NCBI GenBank assembly: GCA_963696025.1
Contig: CAVOII010000007.1
Location: 319,978-383,977 of the forward strand
Reading direction: 5' to 3'
DNA length: 64,000 nucleotides
DNA from: JABCYV01 sp963696025
Lineage (GTDB): Bacteria; Acidobacteriota; Terriglobia; Terriglobales; Acidobacteriaceae
The position numbers were made by a program, and so were the translations under genes. Positions 54,601-63,820 of this stretch are shown here, in pieces. The notes under the pieces were generated by a model. That model saw only the letters and a list, made by a program, of their open reading frames with translations. It was not told the origin of the DNA and ran no database searches. Every line of letters begins with the position of its first letter. The first letter of the stretch is position 1.

Positions 54601-55375
54601 CGGGAGGCCAATTTCTTGTACCACCATGCGACATTTTATTGTGGGCACAGGTTTTCGTGGTTGTTCACACGTTCGGGTTGCGAGGGAGCACTCCTCGGCT
54701 TAAAATCTTGTCCAGCTGCGATCCGCAAGTCTCCGTATACGTAAAGGAGTATACCAACGATGGAATTTCCGTTGCAGGCGAGGTCATGAAGCCCGGCGTT
54801 TATTCAGCTCTGGGGCCTCACAGGTTATTTGACATCCTTCAAATCTCGGGCGGGCTTACGGAAAAAGCCTCCGGCGCTGTCACGGTCTCGCACCGAGGGG
54901 ATGAAAAGGATCCCATCCAGGTTGTGACCTGCCCCCCGAAAAGTTGAGGTCACACAGGACCCGGAGAAGATGGCTCGTAGCAACATCGAATTGTATCCCG
55001 GAGATACGGTATTCGTCGCCAAGGCAGCGATGGTCTACGTTCTTGGAGAAGTGGTTAAACCAGGCGGATATATCCTAAACTCCGCCGGTGCGGTGACGGT
55101 ATTGCAAGTGGTAGCTGCGGCAGGGGGCCAACGCACTCGGCCGCTGTAGGCGGCACTAGAATGCTTCGCCGAACGCCCACCGGATTACAGGAGCGACCGG
55201 TACCGTTGAAGGCCCTCTTGCGCGGCAAGACCGCAGATATTCCCGTCTCGGCCGACGACATACTCTTCGTTCCGAGCAGTCGAGTAAAAACCATTGTGGG
55301 TGCTAGCACCTTGGTGGCCACCAGCGCAGCAACTGCGGCTGTATATCGCGTTTTTTGAGCGAGACGCCGAAGAGT
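54601..55375. repeat. Duplicated segment, copy B
   Basis: Partner of 51442-52560. It starts with a diverged copy of the upstream region, joins at about 54719 directly to mid-gene sequence (a deletion of the first ~128 codons relative to copy A), and continues nearly identical to copy A until just past the stop. Confidence 0.75.
54720..55358 (+). pseudogene. Polysaccharide export gene, broken second copy
   Basis: Nearly identical to the 3' two thirds of the gene at 51559-52551, but it lacks the signal peptide and most of the Poly_export domain, has a 22-base insertion near 54927-54948 (GTGACCTGCCCCCCGAAAAG then TT) that creates a stop, and has lost one G in the run near 55125-55131, shifting the frame. 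The last piece is in frame again as MLRRTPTGLQERPVPLK to VYRVF. It cannot make a functional export protein. Confidence 0.88.
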
Positions 55376-55380
55376 CACAC

Positions 55381-56060
55381 GACCGCCGCGTCTCATGTGT
55401 TCTTGATCGCCATCCCGGCACGTTCCGGAATCCAAAAGGCAAAAACACGATGTCCTCGTGATCAGCAAGCCGCCTGGATGCCTACAGTATCCCAAATGGA
55501 TGGAATGGCGCTAAAGGTGGATAGTTTGGTAATCAGACGTCCCCAAATTCTTTGGCCGCTGCCCATACTGCGAAATGCAAGCGCCGGCATGCTGAGTTTC
55601 TTGGAGCCACGAACCACTCTGGATATACGGGCACCCGCCTTGCCTCGTAAGGGTCAGCGAAATCGTCCAGTCCTCGCGGTCCACGATTATGCATTTGACG
55701 AACCCAAACCTGAGTAACATACTCCAGGGAATGAATGCTCCTGTGCACACGTTTAGGCGTACCTACCCCGGTTTCGTTTGTCAATTTTGCGGTAAGCGGC
55801 GAAGAACCGCAAGACATGACGAAAGCGCGCCGGTTGCACTGCGGCCACTGCCTCAAAAAACAGGACAAGAACATCACTCGCAGAATTGACGTAGCCGAGG
55901 ATAGGTCATCATTGTAGCAATCCTACTCATTCGCTGCTGTTCGTTTTTTGGTCGGCTGTTTATTTGGCGGCTTTACCTCGAGTACGTCGCGTATCACTTC
56001 CTCGAACGGCGAAGCGACGCATGGGTTTGTCAAGTGCATAATTCCGAATTTCTTACGGTC
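55381..56060. other. Stretch without an intact gene
   Basis: About 680 bases. At 55740-55890 a FVCQFCGKR segment and a LHCGHCLKKQD segment lie in two different frames, possibly a frameshifted zinc-ribbon gene. Nothing else recognised. Confidence 0.3.
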
Positions 56061-58640
56061 CTAGCTTCTGGGATCGTCCTGAGGGCACTGGGTGACATGC
56101 GCCATTTTTCCAGCCATGTTGGCAAGCAGATGCTGTAATCTCCTATCGACCTCTTCTGGACTCCACTCCTCCTGTACACGCAGTTGGCCGTTCCGTGCCA
56201 GCTTCTCCCAGAGTTCCGGTTCTTTGTTTAGGCGAACAATATGGTCAGCGAACTCTTCCGCCGAATCTGCAATCATGACATCCACCTGGTCCCGCAAGTC
56301 CATACCTTCCGCACCAACGCTCGTCGTCACGACTGGCACGCCGCACGCCATCGCCTCGCCGATTTTCCCCTTCATGCCGGAGCCGTAGCGCAGCGGAGCG
56401 ATGGAGACCAACGCAGATTGCAGATAGGGGGCAATGTACGGGACGTAGCCGGTGACTACGACACTATCAGAACCTAGTGCAATGATCTCGGCCGGTGGGG
56501 CACTCCCGACAACCCAGAGTTTTATCTCTGGGAGCGACGCTCGCACCAGCGGGAATACTTCCTTGCAAAAATACAGCATCGCATCCACGTTGGGCTCATG
56601 AGAAAAACCGCCTACGAATAATAAGTGACTACGCTCCTGTCTTCCTACTACGTATTCCGGAAGTGCATGGATGTTCGATATCACCCCCACATTGAGATTC
56701 TTATCGGCCTGAAGCAGCGCATTTTTGTCCTCCTGGGTGACAGTAATCACCAAATCTGCGCGTCGATAGACTTCCAGTTCGCGGTACTTAGTTGCTTCAG
56801 CTTGGCAGAGCAGCTCGGAATCCTTCCTGAGTTCCGCCTCCCGCATTTCGCGGAGAAAGTGCACGTCGAACGTGTCAACTATCAACTTGCTCGATGGCGC
56901 CAGCTTGCGAATCATCTCCATATACTGCTCCGCAACATCGTAAACTTCGCAAAACACAAAACTGAATTCGTTGTCGCGAAAAATCGCTTCGAGGTCGAGC
57001 TTTTGATTGTGCACGGCCTTGGCGAAGCCCGGATAAAAGACACTGATTCCGTCACTTTCCAAAGGCTTAAGGTACTCACGGACACTTGAAACATCAAGAT
57101 ACGCCACTACGACATGGTAGCGGCGAGCAAGAAGGCGCAGGAATGCGTGCAATCGCGCTCCTCCGGACGAACGGTCAGGGGACGGGAGAAGTTCGTGAAT
57201 GACAAGCACTTTTTCACGACCGCTGACTGAACCGACATCCCATAAACTGCGCTGCTGATGTTTCAGTGTGTCTCCCCATTTTGCGATGAACTTCTCTCGA
57301 TTTCCTTTCATTCTCTCGAACGCAGTGCCCCCGGAAGTACCGAATTCGTGGTGGACAATTTCACACAGCGGCTGATACAGAACTTTGAACCCAGCTGCGC
57401 GCGCTGCAAATGCCAAATCGGAGTCCTCGTAATAGGCAGGTGCATAGCGCTCGTCGAACCCGCCGACGATGTCGAGAAGTCTACGTTTCGCATACAAACA
57501 AGCGGCAGAGCAATAATCCACCTCTCGTATCTGATTGAATTCCGGATACCAGTGCTCCTCGTACTTGCCGTACGCGCGTGCGCTTCCATCCTGAAAAATC
57601 TGGCTCCCAGCTTCCTGCAAGCGCCCGTCCGGGTACAAGAGTTTGGCGCCCACAAGACCAATGTTGTCGGCCTTATAAGCAGTCTCCGCTAATCGCTCCA
57701 GCCACCCCTGAATGACATGTGTGTCATTATTCAGGAAGACGACATCCCATTTCGGATACCGGCGAATGATCGCGTTGTTTGCGCCCACAAACCCAATATT
57801 CTTGCAATCAAAAATAGCATCCACACGATCGCCCAATGAGCGGAGATATTCGGGAGATCCATCGGTAGAGCCCTGGTCATATACGCAAATGTGGTAGCGA
57901 TCATAGCCGGTATTGGCCAGAACACTTTCGATGCAGTTGCGCAGCATTTCAAGACGATTCCAGTTTGGAATCGCAATCACGACTGGCGGTCGCTGGAGAT
58001 CATCGCACCATTCCGCAGGAAGATCTATCGTTCGTTGCTCGTCCGTATTAGAGGGTGAGGCTGGCGTCGGTGGGGTCAAGGCGGCCGAGGATGTCTCTGT
58101 GGCCGATGCTGGTGGCAAACTCGGTGGGGTCAAGGCGGCCGAGGATGTCTCTGTGGCCGATGCTGGTGGTAAGCTCGGTGTGTGGGCCTTTGGGAAGAGC
58201 CTGCCAGCCACCTTTCTACAGATCCGATCTCGGACACTCCCTGTTGGCAGTAACTTCTCCTTAACTCTTTTGTACCGGCTCAAATAGAAAGTGAGAGATT
58301 CATTGGCTTGCTGGAGCTCTCGAATTGTTCTGTCGTTGGCTTGCTGGAGCTCTCGAATTGTTCTGTCGTTCGCTTGCTGGAGCTCTCGAATTGTTCTGTC
58401 TTTGGCTTCCTGGAGCTCTCGAATTGCTCTGTCCTTTTCCAGCATGCGCGTTTGCAATCCAGCAAAACGCACCTCGGCTTCCATTAATAACCGGCTCGCG
58501 GAGGCCGCTTCCCTGTCGAGTTTGTGAATCTTTGATGTCAGACTAGCAATTTGCGCTTGGACCGCTGAGTTCTCCTCCGGAATCCGACGCTCTTGCAGAG
58601 TCGTCTTTTCATCCAGTTCCGATTGCTGTTTGGGATTCAT
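56061..58640 (-). CDS. Multi-domain glycosyltransferase (coiled coil, GT2, GT4)
   Basis: The 859-residue protein has an N-terminal coiled coil (about 15-130) with near-perfect 11-residue repeats of RTIRELQQAND, a Pro/Ala/Thr linker with two copies of an 18-residue unit (PSLPPASATETSSAALTP), a GT2 domain (about 218-450; VVIAIPNWNRLEMLRNCIES, FLNNDTHV) and a GT4 domain (about 480-850; HLLFVGGFSHEPNVDAMLYF, APLRYGSGMKGKIGEAMACG). Two active sites in one chain suggest two successive sugar additions. It lies in the polysaccharide region next to a second such enzyme. Confidence 0.85.
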   Translation of the reverse strand: MNPKQQSELDEKTTLQERRIPEENSAVQAQIASLTSKIHKLDREAASASRLLMEAEVRFAGLQTRMLEKDRAIRELQEAKDRTIRELQQANDRTIRELQQANDRTIRELQQANESLTFYLSRYKRVKEKLLPTGSVRDRICRKVAGRLFPKAHTPSLPPASATETSSAALTPPSLPPASATETSSAALTPPTPASPSNTDEQRTIDLPAEWCDDLQRPPVVIAIPNWNRLEMLRNCIESVLANTGYDRYHICVYDQGSTDGSPEYLRSLGDRVDAIFDCKNIGFVGANNAIIRRYPKWDVVFLNNDTHVIQGWLERLAETAYKADNIGLVGAKLLYPDGRLQEAGSQIFQDGSARAYGKYEEHWYPEFNQIREVDYCSAACLYAKRRLLDIVGGFDERYAPAYYEDSDLAFAARAAGFKVLYQPLCEIVHHEFGTSGGTAFERMKGNREKFIAKWGDTLKHQQRSLWDVGSVSGREKVLVIHELLPSPDRSSGGARLHAFLRLLARRYHVVVAYLDVSSVREYLKPLESDGISVFYPGFAKAVHNQKLDLEAIFRDNEFSFVFCEVYDVAEQYMEMIRKLAPSSKLIVDTFDVHFLREMREAELRKDSELLCQAEATKYRELEVYRRADLVITVTQEDKNALLQADKNLNVGVISNIHALPEYVVGRQERSHLLFVGGFSHEPNVDAMLYFCKEVFPLVRASLPEIKLWVVGSAPPAEIIALGSDSVVVTGYVPYIAPYLQSALVSIAPLRYGSGMKGKIGEAMACGVPVVTTSVGAEGMDLRDQVDVMIADSAEEFADHIVRLNKEPELWEKLARNGQLRVQEEWSPEEVDRRLQHLLANMAGKMAHVTQCPQDDPRS
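58067..58174. repeat. 54-bp tandem repeat, two units, within the glycosyltransferase gene
   Basis: Units 58067-58120 and 58121-58174 are almost identical and encode two copies of an 18-residue Pro/Ala/Ser/Thr linker. Being a multiple of three, the repeat keeps the frame and can change linker length. Confidence 0.8.
58303..58434. repeat. 33-bp tandem repeat, four units, within the coiled coil
   Basis: Four 33-base units encoding 11-residue steps of the coiled coil (RTIRELQQAND type). Eleven residues equal three helical turns, so copy number should change coil length without loss of frame. There are no spacers, so this is not a CRISPR array. Confidence 0.8.
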
Positions 58641-59141
58641 CTGAATTCGGGGAAGAATTATTATCCCACCCTTTAAAAACTGTCAGTCTATCAGCATTCG
58701 TGCGATATTGCTGCATGGAATTGCTTCCTCTCGCGATCCAGCCACCACGAGTTGTAGTAACAATTGAGGAGTAGAGGTGTCGTGAGATCAGAGGCGGGTC
58801 GCTGGCACCGTATCCCTAGACTTTTGCTTAGTTAGTTGAACGCCCGTGACATCCTTCGGCTCAAGCAACTGGGCGCGTAGTTGCCTGCATCGGCCCCGAA
58901 CCCTGTGCGCGCCATCCCGGGCGAAACGATTCTCGTCTGGAGCGGGCGCCAGCCGTACCTGGTTCGCGCGAAAACGCTTTTGCTCCTTTTCTGCGTGCTT
59001 GTACAATTCCATGCACGGGTTCGTCATTTTAGATGCAGATCCAAGCTGATCTCGGCGTGCACTTGTAATGACTCCGAGGTAGCCGTGCTAGACACCGGAG
59101 ATCGAAGTCTGCCACGTCCATTCTTTCAGGGAGGACGAACC
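58641..59141. other. Divergent intergenic stretch
   Basis: About 500 bases upstream of the minus-strand glycosyltransferase and the plus-strand small genes. No recognisable gene; it should hold promoters for both sides. Confidence 0.35.
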
Positions 59142-59303
59142 ATGAGTGGAGCTCAAGTCGACGCTGAGAACCTCCACTCTAACGCTCCCTTCTGGATCCT
59201 AGTTCATTCGCTTCATCTGCGTGAACACGTGGCGTTGGCTTTCTCGCTGATGATGTTCATCGCCCTTGAATACTGGTGGAACGTGGTAAAAAAACTTAGC
59301 TAG
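59142..59303 (+). CDS. Small membrane protein (53 residues)
   Basis: ATG 59142 has GGAGG 7 bases upstream. The product starts MSGAQVDAENLHSNAPFWIL and has one membrane helix (HVALAFSLMMFIALEYWW) with a basic C-terminus (NVVKKLS). A longer in-frame start exists but the ribosome site favours this one. Function unknown. Confidence 0.5.
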   Translation: MSGAQVDAENLHSNAPFWILVHSLHLREHVALAFSLMMFIALEYWWNVVKKLS

Positions 59304-59408
59304 TCGCGGCTCAGTTGTGTGCTCGACTTTCGACGACACAGTTAATTGTTTTGAGTTTGACAGGATCGGCTCGCTACATAATCAATGGACGGCATTTCAG
59401 GAGATGTG

Positions 59409-59558
59409 ATGCGCGAGTTTGAAACTCGGAAAGCAAGACTTTGGATGGCGCAGCACGCGCGCCGCGGTTTGTTAGACGCGATTCCGGCCCGGTCTGCTGC
59501 CTCACAGATTCAGCTGTCGCCGGCCGAGTTCACAAGATGTATTAACCGGCTTTCTTAA
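59409..59558 (+). CDS. Possible small protein before the glycosyltransferase (49 residues)
   Basis: ATG 59409 has AGGAG 5 bases upstream. The product (MREFETRKARLWMAQHARRG onward, ending FTRCINRLS) is basic and probably helical. Its stop is 7 bases before the next glycosyltransferase start, so the two would be translated together. Not recognised. Confidence 0.35.
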   Translation: MREFETRKARLWMAQHARRGLLDAIPARSAASQIQLSPAEFTRCINRLS

Positions 59559-59565
59559 GACATCA

Positions 59566-62115
59566 ATGGATGCTAAAGAATGTAACGCGCAACTGGAGAA
59601 GCTGCTGACCGAGCTCGCCGAACGAACCGCCGAATTGAACATGATACGTTCATCAGCTTGCTGGCGTATGACAGCTCCCTTCAGGATAATCGGAAGCAAG
59701 TTGTCGCCCCGGCTTAAGCGACAGGTCCGTTTGCTGGTCAAGGCGATATGGTGGACGATAAGCTTGCAGCTTCCGCGCCGGATTAACAGGCACATCCGAC
59801 TGCTCCGTGAGAGAAAGCTAATTGCTGGCTCAGGCCTCTTCGATAAAGATTGGTATTTGGCACAGAACCCAGATGTGGCCAAGGCCGGTGTCGACCCTTT
59901 GGAACACTATCTGTTTTGGGGTGCGGCCGAGGGACGCGATCCCAGCCCATTGTTTGATAGCGACCAGTATCTGGTGCAGAACCCGGATGTGGCCAAGTCC
60001 GGCGTAAATCCATTGGTCCACTATGTCGGCTGGGGAAAGGGCGAAGGGCGAACAGCGACGACCCCAGAAAATCCGAAGGCCGGGCGGTTGGGCGAAACGG
60101 AGGTTGCTCAGGAGCGACCTCGCCCTAAGCAAGATACGCTGGTTCGGGGCCAGCGGTGCAGGGTGGTGTTTATTTCGGACGGGTCGCATACCCCTGGACA
60201 TCAAGACCGAATCTTGCAGATGGCACAGTCCTTGGCTCCTCGGTTTTTTGAGACAATTGTCATTCCAATTGAAGAACTACCGCAACGGCTCCCGGCAGTC
60301 GCAGGAGCCAACATTGTTTGGATTGGGCGCACAAGTTGGTCCGAATACATTGCGATGCTGCTTGAGACGGCACGCCGGGAACGTGCCAAGATAATTTGCG
60401 ACGTGGGCGATTTGATGTTTCAACCAGATCTAGCAACAATAGAAATCGTAGCTGGAATCCGTTCGCAAGAACTGGCTGAAGGGGGCGTAGAAGGATTTCA
60501 TATGCGTGTTCAGGCTGGGCTGGCAGAGGCGGACCATTGCACTACACCGACGGTTCAGTTTGCCCGTGAGATTCGAAATTTTCGGAAGCCGACAACTGTG
60601 ATTCCGAATGGCTTCGACAGGCGGTTGCTTGATAAGGCCCGCGGTGCTCGGGCGGCACGCAGGGCGAAGCCGGACGATGGTTTGATCCGAATCGGTTATA
60701 CGCCACGCTTTCCAGACCGTCAGGGGGACATGGCAGTCGTGTCTTCGGCCGTGGCAGCCATCCTTGCTGGAAACCCCGACGTGCGCCTTGTATTGTTCCG
60801 GGGAGCGGTTAACCTGACGGATTTCCCCGAGTTCCAAGAATGCTCCAGGCAGATCGAGTGGCGTGAGCACGTGACGATAGAGGAGCTTCCATCGGAATAC
60901 GCGAGATTAGATATAAATCTGGCCCCACTGGGGACGGGAAGTCGTTTCTGCGAGGCGACGACTGAGCTAGAGTTCTTTGGCGCGGCCTGCGTCGGTGTAT
61001 CCACAGTTGCGTCACCGGTGCGGCCGTTCGCGGACTTGATTCATCATGCCGAAACTGGGTTCTTGGCAAACAGCAAAGACGAGTGGTCCGTGTGTCTTAG
61101 GACGTTGATCCGGGACCATGAGTTGCGCGAGCGCCTGGCTGAGAGACTGTACAGTGAATTATTGTGGTTCTACGGACCAGAGCGTCGCAGCCTGCTTGCG
61201 ACCAGGCTGGTAAACCGGTTACTCGCGCCAGCTCCGCTCAGTTCCGAGCTTTTCCGGCTCGATATGGAGACCGGGTCCGCAGAGTCGCTGCAGCAAGCAG
61301 AACTTGCTGATTATGACGTGGTTTACCACTCCTCACGCCGAGGCGTGAGCCGCGTCTCCATTCTGATGCCATTGTTCAATTACGGACAATACGTGCAGGA
61401 AGCTCTCGAGTCGGTACGGCAGCAAACTATCCACGACATAGACGTGATTGTTGTGGATGATAGATCAACGGACGATTCGCTCGCACTCGCGCGCCGCTGG
61501 CTGGCAGATCACGCAGATGCTTTCAATATGGTCGCTTTGCTGCAGAACCGCAGAAACTCTAACCTAGCACGTACGCGCAACATAGCAGTGAGCTTTTGCG
61601 ATACTGAGTTTTTTTTCCCCCTCGATCCGGATAATCTCCTGCTTCCGGACTGTATTGAGAAATGTTTGGCATTACTAGATGATAGCGGTGCCGCGTTTGC
61701 CTATCCGACTATCGAGTGGTTCGGCGACAAAACCGGAACGGCCGAGGCGCGCGACTACGACCCGGCGCTGTTCCAGTCGGGGAACTATATCGATGCCATG
61801 GCAATGGTGAGGAAAGCCTGTTGGATTGCTGTGGGAGGTTACACTCGCCTCGGCATCCCCGGGTGGGAGGATTACGAGTTCTGGTGCAAATTGGCCGAAA
61901 AAGGCTTCTTCGGTGCTCGAGTTCCGGATGTGACAGCTAAGTACCGCGTTCATGCCACGTCTATGATTAACAGCGTAACGGGGGTTCCCGAAAACAAATC
62001 GCAGGTGATTCGGGAGATAACCTCGCTCCATCCATGGCTAGGATTGAAAGCTCCGGGCAGCTCGGATACCGAAGAATTAGTGCCGCACGTCATTAGATCT
62101 CCTTTGGAACAATAG
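59566..62115 (+). CDS. Multi-domain glycosyltransferase (GT4-like plus GT2)
   Basis: The 849-residue protein starts with a short coiled coil, then two copies of a ~45-residue motif found in large glycosyltransferases (WYLAQNPDVAKAGVDPLEHY and QYLVQNPDVAKSGVNPLVHY), a GT-B (GT4-like) domain (about 195-545; IRIGYTPRFPDRQGDMAVV, ATTELEFFGAACVGVSTVAS) and a C-terminal GT2 domain (about 585-830; VSILMPLFNYGQYVQEALES, DVIVVDDRSTDDS). It probably adds two sugars to a surface polysaccharide or glycosylates a protein. It faces the other multi-domain enzyme across a divergent region. Confidence 0.82.
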   Translation: MDAKECNAQLEKLLTELAERTAELNMIRSSACWRMTAPFRIIGSKLSPRLKRQVRLLVKAIWWTISLQLPRRINRHIRLLRERKLIAGSGLFDKDWYLAQNPDVAKAGVDPLEHYLFWGAAEGRDPSPLFDSDQYLVQNPDVAKSGVNPLVHYVGWGKGEGRTATTPENPKAGRLGETEVAQERPRPKQDTLVRGQRCRVVFISDGSHTPGHQDRILQMAQSLAPRFFETIVIPIEELPQRLPAVAGANIVWIGRTSWSEYIAMLLETARRERAKIICDVGDLMFQPDLATIEIVAGIRSQELAEGGVEGFHMRVQAGLAEADHCTTPTVQFAREIRNFRKPTTVIPNGFDRRLLDKARGARAARRAKPDDGLIRIGYTPRFPDRQGDMAVVSSAVAAILAGNPDVRLVLFRGAVNLTDFPEFQECSRQIEWREHVTIEELPSEYARLDINLAPLGTGSRFCEATTELEFFGAACVGVSTVASPVRPFADLIHHAETGFLANSKDEWSVCLRTLIRDHELRERLAERLYSELLWFYGPERRSLLATRLVNRLLAPAPLSSELFRLDMETGSAESLQQAELADYDVVYHSSRRGVSRVSILMPLFNYGQYVQEALESVRQQTIHDIDVIVVDDRSTDDSLALARRWLADHADAFNMVALLQNRRNSNLARTRNIAVSFCDTEFFFPLDPDNLLLPDCIEKCLALLDDSGAAFAYPTIEWFGDKTGTAEARDYDPALFQSGNYIDAMAMVRKACWIAVGGYTRLGIPGWEDYEFWCKLAEKGFFGARVPDVTAKYRVHATSMINSVTGVPENKSQVIREITSLHPWLGLKAPGSSDTEELVPHVIRSPLEQ

Positions 62116-62254
62116 CAGAAAAAAACCTGCTAGCTCCAATCATACGGTGGTCGTGTGTTCCCGTCACTCCGCACGGCACAAATCAAAAGACAAATCGGTA
62201 CGTGCCGACCTGACTCGTGGCGTGCGGCGGTATCCACGTCCAAGCGTAACCCGA

Positions 62255-63820
62255 TCAACTGGCTTCGGCTGCCATAAACCCTTTGTCTCTTGACACCTCG
62301 AGGAGCTCTTCCTCGCTTGCAGAGAAAACGCGGTCGAGGGCGTCGGCGAGGACGACCGGGAAAACTGAGGTCAGAAAATTGATGTCAATCAGTAAAGTGC
62401 CGTCCGCATAGCCCCGGTGAATGTTCATCGAACCGCAGCCTCGATTGCTTGTGGTGACCAAGTCGAGCATAAGGTTCCAACCCGACCAATTGTCGCGGAG
62501 GTTGGAGCCTTCGAGCTTACACCACCGGAAGTGTAAGGCTTCACCTGTGGAGGATATAGGCAAATTCCGGGTATCCTTACTACTTTCTGGCAGTTTTACG
62601 TTGAGGTCAAAGCCATCGAAGTCATTGTTGGAAAAAGCTGTTTCGAGGATGTAGCACAACTGTGCGTAGTCGCCTGTAACCTTTAGTTCCTCTGCAGCCC
62701 GCCGGATAGCGAGGTTGTTGACAAATATCCTTCGCTGCTCCACTGTGCGCCGCGCCACCCGCCGGAGTTCACTGAATTCCAGATAGCCTAAGTGCTGCAC
62801 GCCAAACCACACGCCTGTACCGAGAACGGCCAGAACCAATCCCAATGTGCTCCCCGTGGGCCACAAAAGGAACAAGCTAAGCAGAGCGAAAAGTCCGGAC
62901 ACCCCGTACAATATAACTACTACCTGGCGCTGGGACATACCGCGCTGTAGCAGTTTGTGATGGATGTGCTCGCGATCGGCGGTGAACACAGGTCGGCCGC
63001 CGATAAGACGGCGTAACAGTGAAAGACTCGTCTCCAAAATCGGAAGGCCGAAGGAGACTACAGGAATAGCGACGGCCACGATGGTGGGCGATTTCTGGGC
63101 ACCCTGTAGGGCAAGCGCACTCAGCATGAACCCGATGAACAAGCTTCCGCAATCGCCAAGAAAGATCGTTGCCGGGTTGAAGTTGAACCTAAGAAACCCA
63201 AGAATGGCTCCAGCCAGCGCGATGGTCAATAACGACACAAACGACGAGCCGCTGGAAACTGCCACTGTGAAAACAACCAATGTCGAAAACAGCGCAGAAC
63301 CAGCGGCGAGACCATCCAAGCCATCGATTAAGTTGAAGGCGTTAGTAATACCGATCACCCACAGGATCGTGATGGGAAGCCCGACAGCCCAGCTAAAATG
63401 CCGGGGCCCGAACAAAACGGGAAGATCCAAAATCCTGAGGCCACCGACAAAAAGCATTGTGGCAGCAATGCCTTGAACAACAAACTTGACGTACGGGCCG
63501 ACCGGGCGAATATCGTCGTACAACCCGAGCAGGAAGATAAGAGTTGCCGGTACCAGAATCGTAAGGAACGTCCGGATTGAAGGGACCGGACCGAATGACG
63601 GTAAGTGTCGACCGCCCAAAGACGCAAATACAATACTGATCAAGAAAGACAGGAATATCGAAACACCGCCAAACCGCGGAAGCGGAGTCTGGTGCAGGTC
63701 ACGTTCCTGGAGCGGCGGGGCTACCCACCCAAGACCCATAGCGAGATTCCGAACGTAATGCGTGAGGACAAGCGAGAAGAGCAGCGAAACTCCGAAGATA
63801 ACCAGGTAGAACGGGGTCAA
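62255..63820 (-). CDS. TagO/WecA-like polyprenyl-phosphate sugar-1-P transferase
   Basis: The 521-residue protein starts with the eleven-helix MraY/WecA/TagO core: LLGLYDDIRP (catalytic Asp pair), NAFNLIDGLDGLAAG, FLGDCGSLFIGF and HIHHKLLQRG (the HxHH loop). It should start a lipid-linked glycan by moving a HexNAc-1-P or hexose-1-P to undecaprenyl phosphate. Unlike typical members (about 350 residues) it has a cytosolic C-terminal extension of about 165 residues (from RRVARRTVEQRRIFV) of unknown role. It is convergent with the glycosyltransferase at 59566. Confidence 0.88.
   Translation of the reverse strand: MTPFYLVIFGVSLLFSLVLTHYVRNLAMGLGWVAPPLQERDLHQTPLPRFGGVSIFLSFLISIVFASLGGRHLPSFGPVPSIRTFLTILVPATLIFLLGLYDDIRPVGPYVKFVVQGIAATMLFVGGLRILDLPVLFGPRHFSWAVGLPITILWVIGITNAFNLIDGLDGLAAGSALFSTLVVFTVAVSSGSSFVSLLTIALAGAILGFLRFNFNPATIFLGDCGSLFIGFMLSALALQGAQKSPTIVAVAIPVVSFGLPILETSLSLLRRLIGGRPVFTADREHIHHKLLQRGMSQRQVVVILYGVSGLFALLSLFLLWPTGSTLGLVLAVLGTGVWFGVQHLGYLEFSELRRVARRTVEQRRIFVNNLAIRRAAEELKVTGDYAQLCYILETAFSNNDFDGFDLNVKLPESSKDTRNLPISSTGEALHFRWCKLEGSNLRDNWSGWNLMLDLVTTSNRGCGSMNIHRGYADGTLLIDINFLTSVFPVVLADALDRVFSASEEELLEVSRDKGFMAAEAS

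Noticed and set aside
58303..58434. Regular 33-bp repeats that might suggest a CRISPR array
   Set aside because: Units are contiguous with no spacers, are a multiple of three long and encode a coiled coil inside an intact gene.
62113..62132. TAGCAG/CTGCTA hairpin as a terminator for the glycosyltransferase
   Set aside because: Only six base pairs, with an A-rich loop and no T-run after it.
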